Assembly (NCBI RefSeq): GCF_900112685.1
Contig: NZ_FOMS01000018.1
Location: forward strand, 1-58,777
DNA: 58,777 bases
Direction: 5' to 3'
Origin: Roseivivax sediminis
GTDB lineage: Bacteria; Pseudomonadota; Alphaproteobacteria; Rhodobacterales; Rhodobacteraceae
The notes beneath the pieces are model-generated. The model made no database searches. It saw only the letters and a list, made by a program, of their open reading frames with translations, and was not told where the DNA came from. Below, one piece after another: positions 1 through 8,465 of this stretch (within the stretch, counting starts at the first letter, position 1; every line of letters starts with the position of its first letter). The position numbers and the translations under genes were made by a program.

Positions 1-2
1 AA

Positions 3-629
<627 letters not shown>

Positions 630-686
630 TCGGCGGCGGGTCCCCGCGCGTGCGGGGCCTCGTCCGTTCATCCGTGTGTTGCGTCG

Positions 687-719
687 CGCCCCGTCCTGCC
701 GGACGGGGCGCTTTGCGTT
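687..719 (+). terminator. Rho-independent terminator after tuf
   Basis: A perfect 10-bp stem (687-696 with 701-710) with a TGCC loop is followed by CTTTGCGTT. It lies about 60 nt after the tuf stop codon and before the GNAT gene, so it probably ends tuf transcription. Confidence 0.8.
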
Positions 720-836
720 CTGCCCGGTTCGCGGTGCAGCCGACGTCGAGCCGCGCCCGCCCCCCGCGTGTCGCAACGGCGCTACTGCGGTCCGCAAGGG
801 TGCCAGCGGTTCCGCAGACGTGTTAGATGCTGAGAA

Positions 837-1325
837 ATGAATTCGATCCGCATCATTCCCTACCGCAAGGACGACCGCGACCGGGTCATCGACCTCGCGC
901 TGCGGGCCTGGAGCCCTGCCTTCGCCGTCGCCCGGACCCGGGTCCCCGCCTACGTGCATCGTGCCTTCTATCCGAACGGCTGGCAGGTGAGACAGATCGA
1001 GGATATCGGCCGCCTGCTCGACAGCGCCCCGCAGAACGTGCTTCTGGCTTATGTAGGCGGCGACCTGGTCGGCTTTGTCGGCACCCGCCTGCGTCCTGCC
1101 GACAGCCTGGGCGAGATCCGAATGCTCGCCGCGGCTCCCGACAGTCAGCCGGTGGAGACTGAACGCGCGCTGATGAAAGCGGCCGAGGACCTGTTTCGCA
1201 GGGCCGGCATGGCTATCGCGATGGTGGAGACGTCGGGCGATGCCGGAGAGTCGCCGGCCCGCGACATCTACGCGGCGCTCGGCTACGAAAGCACTCAAGT
1301 GCTCCGGCGTTTCAAGCCACTCTGA
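837..1325 (+). CDS. GNAT-family N-acetyltransferase
   Basis: A 162-residue protein with the GNAT fold pattern: an N-terminal strand ([22 protein letters not shown]), a central strand plus LVGFVGTRL, and a C-terminal [22 protein letters not shown]. The AALGYE segment is the usual motif near the end of GNAT enzymes. Such enzymes move acetyl from acetyl-CoA to an amine; the substrate cannot be told. The central A-motif (Q/R-x-x-G-x-G/A) is weakly conserved: the segment [26 protein letters not shown] sits where it should be. It is monocistronic, separated from tuf by a terminator and convergent with the small secreted-protein genes downstream. Confidence 0.75.
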   Translation: MNSIRIIPYRKDDRDRVIDLALRAWSPAFAVARTRVPAYVHRAFYPNGWQVRQIEDIGRLLDSAPQNVLLAYVGGDLVGFVGTRLRPADSLGEIRMLAAAPDSQPVETERALMKAAEDLFRRAGMAIAMVETSGDAGESPARDIYAALGYESTQVLRRFKPL

Positions 1326-1403
1326 AGTCCGCGGCGACACTGCGGCCGGGCATCGCCGCGCGGCCGGAGCGCATGCCGCGGAGTCATCCGCGCCGTAGCC
1401 TGC

Positions 1404-1601
1404 TCAGCGTGCACCGGGCGCCGAGAGATACAGTGGCGCAAACGCGTCGCGGATCATGGATGCCGTGGAGGCGGGCAGGGCGAGCGCCGGCTGGAACCGC
1501 GTGTTCGGACGATCGGTCACCGGCGCCTCGGTCTTCAGCGCAAGCGCCGGTTCGGCGGCAAGCGATGCGGTCAGCACGGCCAGGGCAAGAAGCGGTTTCA
1601 T
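1404..1601 (-). CDS. Small putative secreted protein, 65 aa
   Basis: Unrecognised. The protein starts MKPLLALAVLTASLAAEPALA, a good Sec signal peptide with a probable AxA-type cleavage near residue 21, followed by about 44 residues rich in Pro, Ala and Thr. It shares strand and neighbourhood with the two 76-residue exported proteins upstream but does not carry their module. AGG lies about 9 nt before the ATG. The signal peptide is the main reason to believe it is real; the mature part is low in information. Confidence 0.45.
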   Translation of the reverse strand: MKPLLALAVLTASLAAEPALALKTEAPVTDRPNTRFQPALALPASTASMIRDAFAPLYLSAPGAR

Positions 1602-1624
1602 GGCGAACCTAGTGGGAAGGGAAG

Positions 1625-1649
1625 GCGGGGTGCCAGGGCGGCACCCCGC
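1625..1649 (-). terminator. Hairpin after the first 76-aa gene
   Basis: A perfect 10-bp GC-rich stem (1625-1634 with 1640-1649, 5-nt loop) lies just downstream of the minus-strand gene ending at 1664. The downstream side is pyrimidine-rich but has no run of T, so termination is plausible rather than certain. Confidence 0.5.
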
Positions 1650-1663
1650 GCTGCCACGCGGGT

Positions 1664-1894
1664 TTACTGGTAGGCGCGGACGAGTCTTTCGATCTTGGCG
1701 CCGACGTCGCTGTTGCTGTCGCCGGAGTTGATCACGTTGAGCAGCGTGACGATTTCGGCGTTCGAGAGCGTGGAGACATCCACGTTCGGAGCATAACGCT
1801 CGATCTTGACCTGAGCGGCATCGTGCGAGGTCACAGCGGCGGCGGGGATCGCGGCGGTTGCGGCGACGGCGAGGGAAGCGAGGAGGGTTTTCAT
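1664..1894 (-). CDS. Small secreted single-module protein, copy 1 (76 aa)
   Basis: Unknown function. Residues 1-23 are a Sec signal peptide (MKTLLASLAVAATAAIPAAA). The rest is one copy of a ~42-residue module with the pattern Y-A-P-N-V-D-V-S-T-L-S-N-A-E, then a hydrophobic helix TLLNVIN and S-x-D-S-x-S-D before a final amphipathic helix. By my count it is identical at 67 of 76 positions to the next gene upstream (1959-2189), including the signal peptide, and the leader before the ATG (GACAAAGGA) is also duplicated, so the pair is a recent tandem duplication. Three diverged copies of the module make up the protein at 3048-3626. Confidence 0.8.
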   Translation of the reverse strand: MKTLLASLAVAATAAIPAAAVTSHDAAQVKIERYAPNVDVSTLSNAEIVTLLNVINSGDSNSDVGAKIERLVRAYQ

Positions 1895-1958
1895 CGGTGT
1901 ATCCTTTGTCTTGCGTGTCTGAAGCAGCTCGGGCGCACGAGGCCCGGGGCCGAAGAGG

Positions 1959-2189
1959 TTATTGGTAGGCGCGGACGAGGCTTTCGATCTTGGCGCTGAC
2001 GTCGCTGCGGCTGTCGCCGGAGTTGATCACGTTGAGCAGCGTGGCGACTTCGGCGTTCGAGAGCGCGGCGACATCCACGTTCGGCGCGTACCGCTGGATC
2101 TTGACCTGTGCGGCGTCGTGCGAGGTCACGGCGGCTGCGGGGATTGCGGCGGTTGCGGCGACGGCGAGGGAAGCGAGGAAGGTTTTCAT
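1959..2189 (-). CDS. Small secreted single-module protein, copy 2 (76 aa)
   Basis: Tandem paralogue of the 1664-1894 gene with nine substitutions by eye; three of these cluster in the S-D-S-x-S-D region and the following helix. The chosen start is the ATG at 2189, preceded by AAAGGA, which gives a protein the same length as copy 1 with the signal peptide at the N-terminus. The frame is open further upstream, but that extension has no signal character. Function unknown. The product is expected in the periplasm or outside the cell. Confidence 0.8.
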   Translation of the reverse strand: MKTFLASLAVAATAAIPAAAVTSHDAAQVKIQRYAPNVDVAALSNAEVATLLNVINSGDSRSDVSAKIESLVRAYQ

Positions 2190-2763
2190 CGGTGTGTCCT
2201 TTGTCATGTGGCGGCACCCGAAGGTGCTATGAGAGGGTCGGAGTGTCTTGCCCTCCGATGATTGGGAGTTGGGATGCCGCGGCGGACCTGCCAATCTGCG
2301 CAAGTTCAGTGCAGGGCTCACCGGAACTTGCGCTTGAATGTGATTTGCAGTCGCCCCATCGCGTGATTACGCCGAATAAATGCTTTTATAATCAATAAGA
2401 TGATTGATATCTTTGCGGTCCGCTCCCGGCATTTTCCGTGATATGGGCTGGGCCTGTAGCCCCTAGAATAGCCGAGAACAGGTTCTGTTTTTAAGCGCAC
2501 AAGTCAAAAGTGAAATGTGCCTCGCGGCGCGTTTACGATCAATGGCCGCTGCGTGATCCATATTGCAGTTTTGGGCGGTGATCGCGCTCTGTGGCGACGC
2601 AAAAGAAAAGGCGCCGGAGCAGCAGGGACTGTCTCCGACGCCAAGGCGTGTCCAAATGGTGGACGGGTATAATACGTTATATCGTAATAATTCCGGGATG
2701 CAACCTGTTTCGAGATTTCACGCCTGAGGCTCACTTGGCGCTGCGTGGCGGCGCGATAACCGG
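2190..2763. other. Long non-coding stretch before tRNA-Trp
   Basis: No convincing gene. Two minus-strand open frames (2318-2500 and 2504-2734) lack family features, signal peptides or good ribosome sites. Parts near 2370-2420 and 2660-2700 are much richer in A and T than the rest of the window and could hold promoters for the minus-strand 76-aa genes, but I cannot pick a clear -35/-10 pair. Confidence 0.5.
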
Positions 2764-2790
2764 TTGACGCTCCCGCGCCGAAAATTTAAT
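2764..2790 (+). promoter_or_regulatory. Probable promoter of tRNA-Trp
   Basis: TTGACG (2764-2769) and TTTAAT (2785-2790) resemble sigma-70 -35 and -10 boxes; each matches the consensus at five of six positions. The 15-nt gap is shorter than the ideal 17. The -10 box ends 13 nt before the mature tRNA. Confidence 0.55.
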
Positions 2791-2803
2791 GAGCGCTGGC
2801 CGG

Positions 2804-2879
2804 AGGGGTATAGCTCAGTTGGTAGAGCGACGGTCTCCAAAACCGTAGGTCCCGGGTTCGAGCCCTGGTGCCCCTGCCA
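2804..2879 (+). tRNA. tRNA-Trp (CCA)
   Basis: A 76-nt cloverleaf. The 7-bp acceptor stem pairs AGGGGTA with TGCCCCT. There is a D-arm (AGCTCAGTTGGTAGAGC), an anticodon loop CTCCAAA with anticodon CCA, a TTCGAGC T-loop, discriminator G and an encoded CCA end. A run of T follows at once. It lies upstream of secE as in many alphaproteobacteria. Confidence 0.97.
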
Positions 2880-2993
2880 TTTTTTCTTTCCTGAAAGCAG
2901 CGCGTAATCGGCGCGGCCCGGGTGTCTCCCAGACACGTGTCCGGCCGGCCGGACGCCGCAAGCCGGCCGCTGCGATCGGTGTGGGCCATCCAC

Positions 2994-3023
2994 ACGAAAA
3001 CGGCGGGCCCGAAGGACCCGCCG
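2994..3023 (-). terminator. Terminator of the three-module secreted protein gene
   Basis: Read on the minus strand, a 9-10 bp GC stem with one bulged T is capped by a TTCG tetraloop and followed by TTTTCGTG. It lies about 25 nt after the stop codon at 3048 and faces the tRNA-Trp gene, so it separates the two converging units. Confidence 0.8.
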
Positions 3024-3047
3024 GTTCGTCAGATGTATGCCATGTCC

Positions 3048-3626
3048 TTACTGGACGTAGGCTTCGATCTCGTTCTCGATGTCGGCGGAATCCGACTGCT
3101 CGATCATCACCAGGATCGCGTCGACCTGCGGATCGCTCAGCGTGGAGACATCCACGTTCGGTGCCGCCTGGTTGATCATGGCGATCTCGGCTTCCGTGGC
3201 GCTATTGCCCAAAGCGGCCATGTCGTCGCCCATCAGAAGCTCTTCGATGCGGCCCGCACGATCCGATTCCGACATCTCGCTGTTGAGGACGCTCAGAGCG
3301 GCATCCACTCGTGCCTGCGGCAGCTGGCTGTAGTCCACGCCGTCGACGTATTGGTCAAGCTGCGTGCGCTCTGCCTCGGTCAGCTCTGCGCCGCTAACGG
3401 CGGTCATGTCGTCGCTCATCAGCGCCTGCAGCTGCGCTTCCGCGTCGCTGCGGTTGTCGGTGCTGTTGATGATGTTGAGCGCCTGATCGACCTGCGGCTG
3501 CGACCAAGTGGAGATGTCGGCATCGGGCACGTATTGCTGGATGCGTGCGATCTCGTTCGAGGTGGCCGACATCGCGGCGGTTGCTGCGGTCAGGGTCAGG
3601 GCGGAAGCCATCAGGATGCGTTTCAT
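3048..3626 (-). CDS. Secreted protein with three tandem modules (192 aa)
   Basis: Unknown function. After the signal peptide (MKRILMASALTLTAATAAMSA) come three repeats of about 42 residues, starting near IQQYVPDADIS, LDQYVDGVDYS and INQAAPNVDVS. Each runs Y/A-x-P-D/N-x-D-x-S, then x-V-D-x-A/I-L-x-x-I/L-N/E, then S-x-x-x-x-D, then a short helix ending EELLM or EAYV. The third repeat contains PNVDVSTLS, identical to the 76-residue proteins at 1664-1894. The start is the ATG at 3626, with AAGGAG about 9 nt upstream; an ATG at 3671 would push the signal peptide inward. The gene is monocistronic and convergent with tRNA-Trp. Confidence 0.85.
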   Translation of the reverse strand: MKRILMASALTLTAATAAMSATSNEIARIQQYVPDADISTWSQPQVDQALNIINSTDNRSDAEAQLQALMSDDMTAVSGAELTEAERTQLDQYVDGVDYSQLPQARVDAALSVLNSEMSESDRAGRIEELLMGDDMAALGNSATEAEIAMINQAAPNVDVSTLSDPQVDAILVMIEQSDSADIENEIEAYVQ

Positions 3627-3902
3627 GTCTCGATCTCCTTCGATCAACTCGTCTCGTGTCATTCTTTTCATCCGCGGCGGCGCCGCGGCGCTGCGAATGC
3701 CAATTCGGCTTCGCTATGGTCCAAGAACGGCACCGATCGCTTGGTCGTTCCGACAGAAATTTCCGTCTTCACGGCCAGTTGACGGAACTTGAGCGGAGGG
3801 GGGCGCGGCGGCCGCGGCGACCGATGGTCCTGGGTCTTGCGTCCCGCCGCCCTTGGCCGTATGTCGCGTCCGTTGGCTGACACCAGATCGAAAGGCTGCC
3901 AG

Positions 3903-4100
3903 ATGGCGCGTACCAACCCGCTTCAATTCGTTCAGCAGGTCCGCGCCGAGGTCGCCAAGGTGGTCTGGCCCACCCGCCGCGAGGTCCTGCTGACCACGGT
4001 CATGGTGTTCATCATGGCAACGCTCACGGCGATCTTCTTCGCGCTCGTCGACCTGGCGATCCGCGGCGGCCTGCAGGGCCTTCTCGGCATCTTCAGCTGA
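3903..4100 (+). CDS. secE: Preprotein translocase subunit SecE
   Basis: A 65-residue protein of the short, single-span SecE type. The amphipathic N-terminal helix (NPLQFVQQVRAEVAKVVWPTRRE) carries the conserved V-x-W-P-T-R motif. One membrane segment follows, around residues 27-48. SecE clamps SecY in the SecYEG channel of the inner membrane. The start at 3903 fits the family length and has AAAGG upstream; the open frame extends back to 3789 without family support. It precedes nusG as in most bacteria. Confidence 0.95.
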   Translation: MARTNPLQFVQQVRAEVAKVVWPTRREVLLTTVMVFIMATLTAIFFALVDLAIRGGLQGLLGIFS

Positions 4101-4280
4101 AACGCGGCGGCGCAGCGCGCGCCCCTTGAATTCGCCGGGGCCATGGCGTAGGGCACACGCCACTCTCCCGGGTGCGGCGTGCAATGAGTCGTGTTGCGCG
4201 CCGATTTGCGCTGGCGCCGCTCGAGGAACGGATCGAAGTCGCGCATTGGGCGCGCACGGAAACGGAAAGGTCGAGGCCAG

Positions 4281-4814
4281 ATGGCGAAGCGGTGGTATTC
4301 GGTAAGCGTTCTCTCGAATTTCGAGAAGAAGGTGGCCGAACAGATCCGGACATCGGTGGCCGAGCAGGGGCTCGAGGACCAGATCGAGGAAGTTCTGGTC
4401 CCGACCGAAGAGGTCATCGAGATCCGCCGCGGCAAGAAGGTGTCGACAGAGCGTCGCTTCATGCCCGGCTACGTGCTGGTCCGGATGGAGATGTCGGACG
4501 CGGGTTACCACCTGATCAACTCGATCAACCGGGTGACCGGCTTTCTCGGCCCGCAGGGCCGGCCGATGCCGATGCGCGACGCGGAGGTCGAGGCGATCCT
4601 CGGCCGGGTGCAGGAGGGCGAGGAAGCCCCGCGCACACTCATCCATTTCGAGGTGGGCGAGAAGGTCAAGGTCAACGACGGCCCGTTCGAGGATTTCGAC
4701 GGCATGGTCGAGGGCGTCGACGAGGACAACCAGCGCCTGCGCGTGTCGGTGTCCATCTTCGGCCGCGAAACGCCCGTCGAGCTCGAGTTCACCCAGGTGA
4801 CCAAGCAGTCCTGA
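4281..4814 (+). CDS. nusG: Transcription termination/antitermination factor NusG
   Basis: A 177-residue protein. The N-terminal NGN domain begins AKRWYSVSVLSNFEKKVAEQI and contains RFMPGYVLVRMEMSD. The C-terminal KOW domain begins near FEVGEKVKVNDGPFEDFDG. NusG binds RNA polymerase and links it to Rho or to the ribosome (S10). The start at 4281 gives the normal length; frames that begin upstream add non-conserved sequence. secE is 180 nt upstream. The neighbour downstream is a DUF1801-type gene rather than rplK, which is a small departure from the usual order. Confidence 0.96.
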   Translation: MAKRWYSVSVLSNFEKKVAEQIRTSVAEQGLEDQIEEVLVPTEEVIEIRRGKKVSTERRFMPGYVLVRMEMSDAGYHLINSINRVTGFLGPQGRPMPMRDAEVEAILGRVQEGEEAPRTLIHFEVGEKVKVNDGPFEDFDGMVEGVDEDNQRLRVSVSIFGRETPVELEFTQVTKQS

Positions 4815-4917
4815 GCTTTCGGCCATGGGCGACTTTCGCGCCCTACCGGTAACGGCCCGACATGTGATAGCCTTGACGCCGCCGGGCCTGCCGCCCGGCG
4901 CTTGGGATGTGACCGAC

Positions 4918-5505
4918 ATGGGCCAGGCCGACCCCCGGATCGAGCGATATCTCGCTAGGGAGAGGCCGTGGCGCGACGAAATTGCCGCGCTTCGCCGCGT
5001 CGTGCTGGACGAGGGCCTGACCGAGACGCTGAAATGGCGCTCTCCTTGCTACACCGCGCATGGCGGCAACGTCTGCATGGTCGACGCGCTGAAAGACACG
5101 GCCTTCGTGTCCTTCTTCAAGGGTGTCCTTCTTGAGGATCCGGAGGGCACCCTGGTCCCGCCGGGTCCGAACTCCCGCTCCGCGCGCTATTTCAAGTGCG
5201 GGTCCGTCGAGGAGCTGGTGCGGACAGAGCCGATTCTGCGAGGCTTCCTGCGGCAGGCGGTCGACAATGAGCGGCTCGGCCGCCGGGTCGATCTGCCGCC
5301 GGACGATCTCGATCTGCCGGACGAGCTCGTGGCCGCGCTTCATGCCGACCCCGACCTTGCCGCTGCCTGGGAGTCGCTGACGCCGGGGCGCCGTCGCGGC
5401 TATGTCGTGGCCATTGCCGGGGCGCGTAAATCCGAGACCCGGTCGGCCCGCATCGACAAGCACCGCGCAGCCATACTCGCCGGCAGGGGGCTGCACGATC
5501 GCTGA
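4918..5505 (+). CDS. DUF1801/YdeI-OmdA-like protein
   Basis: About 195 residues. The N-terminal half (IERYLARERPWRDEIAALRRVVLDEGLTETLKWRSPCY with VSFFKGVLL) matches the YdhG/DUF1801 fold. The C-terminal half has the bacteriocin-protection YdeI/OmdA pattern (PDELVAALHADPDLAAAWESLTPGRRRGYVVAIAGARKSETRSARI). Biochemical function is unknown; family members are linked to stress or peptide tolerance. The start is uncertain: ATG at 4918 or GTG at 4909, with no strong ribosome site for either. It is inserted between nusG and rplK. Confidence 0.8.
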   Translation: MGQADPRIERYLARERPWRDEIAALRRVVLDEGLTETLKWRSPCYTAHGGNVCMVDALKDTAFVSFFKGVLLEDPEGTLVPPGPNSRSARYFKCGSVEELVRTEPILRGFLRQAVDNERLGRRVDLPPDDLDLPDELVAALHADPDLAAAWESLTPGRRRGYVVAIAGARKSETRSARIDKHRAAILAGRGLHDR

Positions 5506-5510
5506 GGTCG

Positions 5511-5565
5511 CCCCGCTTCCTTGGGCCTCAAATACTCCGGGTGCGCGAGGGCCGGCCCCTCGCTG
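5511..5565 (+). repeat. GAGTATTT-type intergenic repeat, copy R1
   Basis: Contains CTTCC-N-AAATACTCCGGG followed by a hairpin (GCGAGGG with CCCTCGC). It starts a few bases after the DUF1801 stop codon. Same family as the repeats at 15138, 17167, 24632, 28137, 38471 and 41491. Confidence 0.7.
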
Positions 5566-5738
5566 CCGGACGGCAGATCCTATTGCGCCCGGCGGGCAAA
5601 GGGTGTACGCGCGCGTCCTGTCCTTCGATGAAGGCATCCGCCACGTGGGAGGCGAGGGCGCGCGCGCTCCGGACCTGACCACGCCACGATAACGCCCCGG
5701 GGACGCGTCCCGAGGGGAGATGGAAAAGGAGACGCCAG

Positions 5739-6188
5739 ATGGCCAAGAAGCTCGCTGGCAAGATGAAGCTGCAGATCCCTGCAGGCAAGGCCAACCCGTC
5801 GCCGCCCGTTGGCCCCGCGCTGGGTCAGCGCGGCATCAACATCATGGAGTTCTGCAAGGCGTTCAACGCCAAGACGCAGGAGATGGAGCCCGGCGCCCCG
5901 TGTCCGACCCTGATCACGTATTATCAGGACAAGTCGTTCACGATGGACATCAAGACGCCGCCGGCGTCCTACTACCTCAAGAAAGCCGCCGGCATGAAGC
6001 CCGTGGGCAAGCGCAACCGCCCTCGCGGCGCCGAGAAGCCGGGCCGCGAGACCGTGGCCACCGTCACCCGCAAGCAAGTGCGCGAGATCGCCGAGGCGAA
6101 GATGCGCGATCTGTCGGCGCATTCCGTCGACGACGCGATGAAGATCATTCTGGGCTCGGCGAAGTCCATGGGCATCGAGGTGAAGTGA
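5739..6188 (+). CDS. rplK: 50S ribosomal protein L11
   Basis: 149 residues. The N-terminal domain begins [37 protein letters not shown] and the C-terminal rRNA-binding domain contains [21 protein letters not shown]11 forms the GTPase-associated centre of the large subunit and is needed for the stringent response. AAGGAG lies about 8 nt upstream of the ATG. It is followed after 1 nt by rplA, forming the usual L11-L1 operon. Confidence 0.97.
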   Translation: MAKKLAGKMKLQIPAGKANPSPPVGPALGQRGINIMEFCKAFNAKTQEMEPGAPCPTLITYYQDKSFTMDIKTPPASYYLKKAAGMKPVGKRNRPRGAEKPGRETVATVTRKQVREIAEAKMRDLSAHSVDDAMKIILGSAKSMGIEVK

Positions 6189-6189
6189 C

Positions 6190-6888
6190 ATGGGCAAGAT
6201 CGGCAAGCGCATGAAGGCCGCGCAGGCGGCGTTCGAAGGCAAGGAAAACCTCACGGTCGAGGAAGCGGTCAGCCTTATCAAGTCGAACTGCAACACCAAG
6301 TTCGACCAGACCATGGAGATCGCGGTGAACCTCGGCGTCGATCCGCGGCACGCTGACCAGATGGTCCGCGGCGTCGTCGGCCTGCCCAACGGCACCGGCA
6401 AGACCACCCGCGTGGCGGTCTTCGCCCGCGGCGCGAAGGCGGAAGAGGCGCAGGAAGCCGGGGCCGACATCGTCGGCGCCGAGGACCTGATGGAGACGAT
6501 TCAGGGCGGCACGATCGAATTCGACCGCTGCATCGCCACGCCCGACATGATGCCGGTGGTCGGCCGTCTCGGCAAGATCCTTGGCCCGCGGAACCTCATG
6601 CCGAACCCCAAGGTCGGCACGGTCACCATGGACGTCGCGCAGGCGGTCAAGGACGCCAAGGGCGGCCAGGTCCAATTCAAGGCCGAGAAGAAGGGCATCG
6701 TCCATGCCGGCGTCGGCAAGGTGTCGTTCGACGAGGCGCAGCTGACCGAGAACATCCGAGCCTTCGTCGACGCGGTCTCCAAGGCCAAGCCGGCCGGTGC
6801 GAAGGGCACCTACATGAAGAAGGTCACGCTGTCCTCTTCGATGGGCCCGGGCGTCTCCGTGGACGTGTCGAACGCCACGCAGGGCTGA
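6190..6888 (+). CDS. rplA: 50S ribosomal protein L1
   Basis: 232 residues, full length. It contains [34 protein letters not shown] and [16 protein letters not shown], the two conserved L1 stretches. L1 builds the L1 stalk of the ribosome and in many bacteria represses its own L11-L1 mRNA. The gene is coupled to rplK. A strong terminator follows at 6911-6945, and no rplJ or rplL is found afterwards, which differs from the common secE-nusG-rplKAJL-rpoBC order. Confidence 0.97.
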   Translation: MGKIGKRMKAAQAAFEGKENLTVEEAVSLIKSNCNTKFDQTMEIAVNLGVDPRHADQMVRGVVGLPNGTGKTTRVAVFARGAKAEEAQEAGADIVGAEDLMETIQGGTIEFDRCIATPDMMPVVGRLGKILGPRNLMPNPKVGTVTMDVAQAVKDAKGGQVQFKAEKKGIVHAGVGKVSFDEAQLTENIRAFVDAVSKAKPAGAKGTYMKKVTLSSSMGPGVSVDVSNATQG

Positions 6889-6910
6889 AAGCTTCGCACC
6901 TGAACAACGA

Positions 6911-6945
6911 CCGGCCCCGGGCGCTGCCCCGGGGCCTTTTCGTTT
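6911..6945 (+). terminator. Rho-independent terminator after rplA
   Basis: A 9-bp GC stem (6913-6921 with 6928-6936, 6-nt loop) is followed by TTTTCGTTT. It lies 22 nt after the L1 stop and closes the ribosomal unit. Confidence 0.9.
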
Positions 6946-7011
6946 CAGGCGTCACATCGTCCCGCTCGAACGCTGCCTCCGCGCGGACGCAAGGTCGTCA
7001 CGCCGCCGCCC

Positions 7012-7100
7012 CTCGCCGGGCCGCCCCCGGACCTGCGATTGGCAGGCGCTTCCGTGACGCTCGGAGGTCGCCCGGATGTGGCAGGCATGAAGCGCAGCCG
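7012..7100 (-). repeat. Type II intergenic repeat, copy F
   Basis: Shares its layout with 42911-43000. A GC palindrome-like end (CGCCGGGCCGCCCCCGGACC) is followed by GTGACGCT, GAGGTC and GGCAGGCATGAAGCGC in the same order and at similar spacing. It fills most of the 360-nt gap between the rplA terminator and the methyltransferase. No coding potential seen. Confidence 0.55.
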
Positions 7101-7252
7101 ATCATCGCCATGATTGCCAGCCCGCTCCCCGTCGACGCGCGGGTCGGCGCGTTCGGGCACCCGGCCCCTGCCGTCTCCATCCGAACGCACCGCCCCTCGC
7201 GCGTCCGCGCCGAACCGGCTATCACCACGCTTGCAGGCAGCGCGAGCGCACC

Positions 7253-8449
7253 ATGGTCACCGTCACCGAACACTACGACGCCTATCCCTACCCGGAACGC
7301 GATCCCGCGGATGAGGCCAGGCGCCTCATCACCGGCTCCCCCTCGCACCCGCTGGAGATGGACGATGCGCTCTGGGCCGGCGCGCGCGACTGGTCGCGGC
7401 CGCTCCGCGCGCTTGTCGCCGGGGGCGGGACCGGCGACGGCCTCATTCAGCTGGCTCAGATCCTGAAGAGCGCGGAACGCACGGCGGAGATCACCTATCT
7501 CGACCTCTCCCCTCGCGCGCGCGAAATTGCGGAGGCGCGGGCGGAGGCGCGCGGCCTCGACACCATCACGTTCCGCACCGGCTCGCTTCTCGATGCGCCG
7601 GAATATGGCACGTTCGACTACATCGATTGCTGCGGCGTGCTGCATCACTTGTCCGAGCCGGCCGAGGGCTTCCGCGCGCTGCGCGCCGCGCTCTCCCCCG
7701 GCGGCGGGCTCGGGTTCATGGTCTACGCGCCGCTTGGCCGCTCTGGGGTCTACCCGCTGCAGGAGGCGTTCGGCACACTCTTCGATGGGCTCGCCCCTGA
7801 CGCCCGCCTCGGCGCCGCGCGGGAACTCTTCGAGGCTGTGCCGGAGGGCCATCCCTTCCGCAGCAATCCCGGGTTGGTGGATCACCGCGCCTCGGAAGCG
7901 GGCTTCTATGACCTGTTGCTGCATGGCCAGGACCGTCCGTTTTCCGTCCCCGAGCTTCTGGAGATGTTGGACGAGACCGGCTGGCGGCTCGCGCGGTTCG
8001 CGATGCCTGGGCTCTACGATCTGTCGACACTCACCGGCCACGGCGCGGATCTGCCGGAGGCGGATCGCATGGCGCTGGCCGAGAAACTGCGCGGTACGAT
8101 CAAGACCCATATCGCCTATGCCGTCCCCGAGGGTGCCGCGCATCATGCGCCCTCGCATCGCGACACCGGGCTGGTGCCGCACCTGCGCGGGGTGAAACCC
8201 GATGCCGCCGCGCGTGCCGTCTCGTCAGGCAAGCCACTGCCGCTGCGGCTCGGCTCCGAATCGCGCGCGCTGACACTGCCGGCGCGCGCCGCGCCGCTTC
8301 TGGCGCGCATCGACGGCCGGCGTTCCATGCGTGAAATCGCCGGCGCGGCCGGGCTCGATCCCATCGTGGCCGCGGGGCTCTGGGCAAAAATTGAGGCGAC
8401 GCTCGGCCCCTGGGGGCTGTTCCTCTATTCCGGCCTCCTGCGTCGCTGA
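7253..8449 (+). CDS. Class I SAM-dependent methyltransferase with C-terminal extension
   Basis: 398 residues. Near the N-terminus is a YDAYPYPERDP motif found in a branch of class I methyltransferases. The SAM-binding motif I is LVAGGGTGDGLIQLA (around residue 54), an acidic residue ends strand 2 (ITYLDLS), and motif IV is FDYIDCCGVLHHLSEP. The last ~70 residues (LPARAAPLLARIDGRRSMREIAGAAGLDP) look like a small winged-helix-type module of the kind that follows a Rossmann domain in some peptide or protein methyltransferases. The substrate is unknown. It is 16 nt from the SRAP gene and probably cotranscribed with it. Confidence 0.8.
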   Translation: MVTVTEHYDAYPYPERDPADEARRLITGSPSHPLEMDDALWAGARDWSRPLRALVAGGGTGDGLIQLAQILKSAERTAEITYLDLSPRAREIAEARAEARGLDTITFRTGSLLDAPEYGTFDYIDCCGVLHHLSEPAEGFRALRAALSPGGGLGFMVYAPLGRSGVYPLQEAFGTLFDGLAPDARLGAARELFEAVPEGHPFRSNPGLVDHRASEAGFYDLLLHGQDRPFSVPELLEMLDETGWRLARFAMPGLYDLSTLTGHGADLPEADRMALAEKLRGTIKTHIAYAVPEGAAHHAPSHRDTGLVPHLRGVKPDAAARAVSSGKPLPLRLGSESRALTLPARAAPLLARIDGRRSMREIAGAAGLDPIVAAGLWAKIEATLGPWGLFLYSGLLRR

Positions 8450-8465
8450 CCCGAAGGACCAGCCC

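Noticed and set aside
2504-2734. Minus-strand 76-codon frame before tRNA-Trp
   Set aside because: No signal peptide, family motif or ribosome site; lies in an AT-varied non-coding region.
3714-4919. 401-codon antisense frame over secE-nusG
   Set aside because: Antisense to two certain genes; composition is that of a shadow frame.
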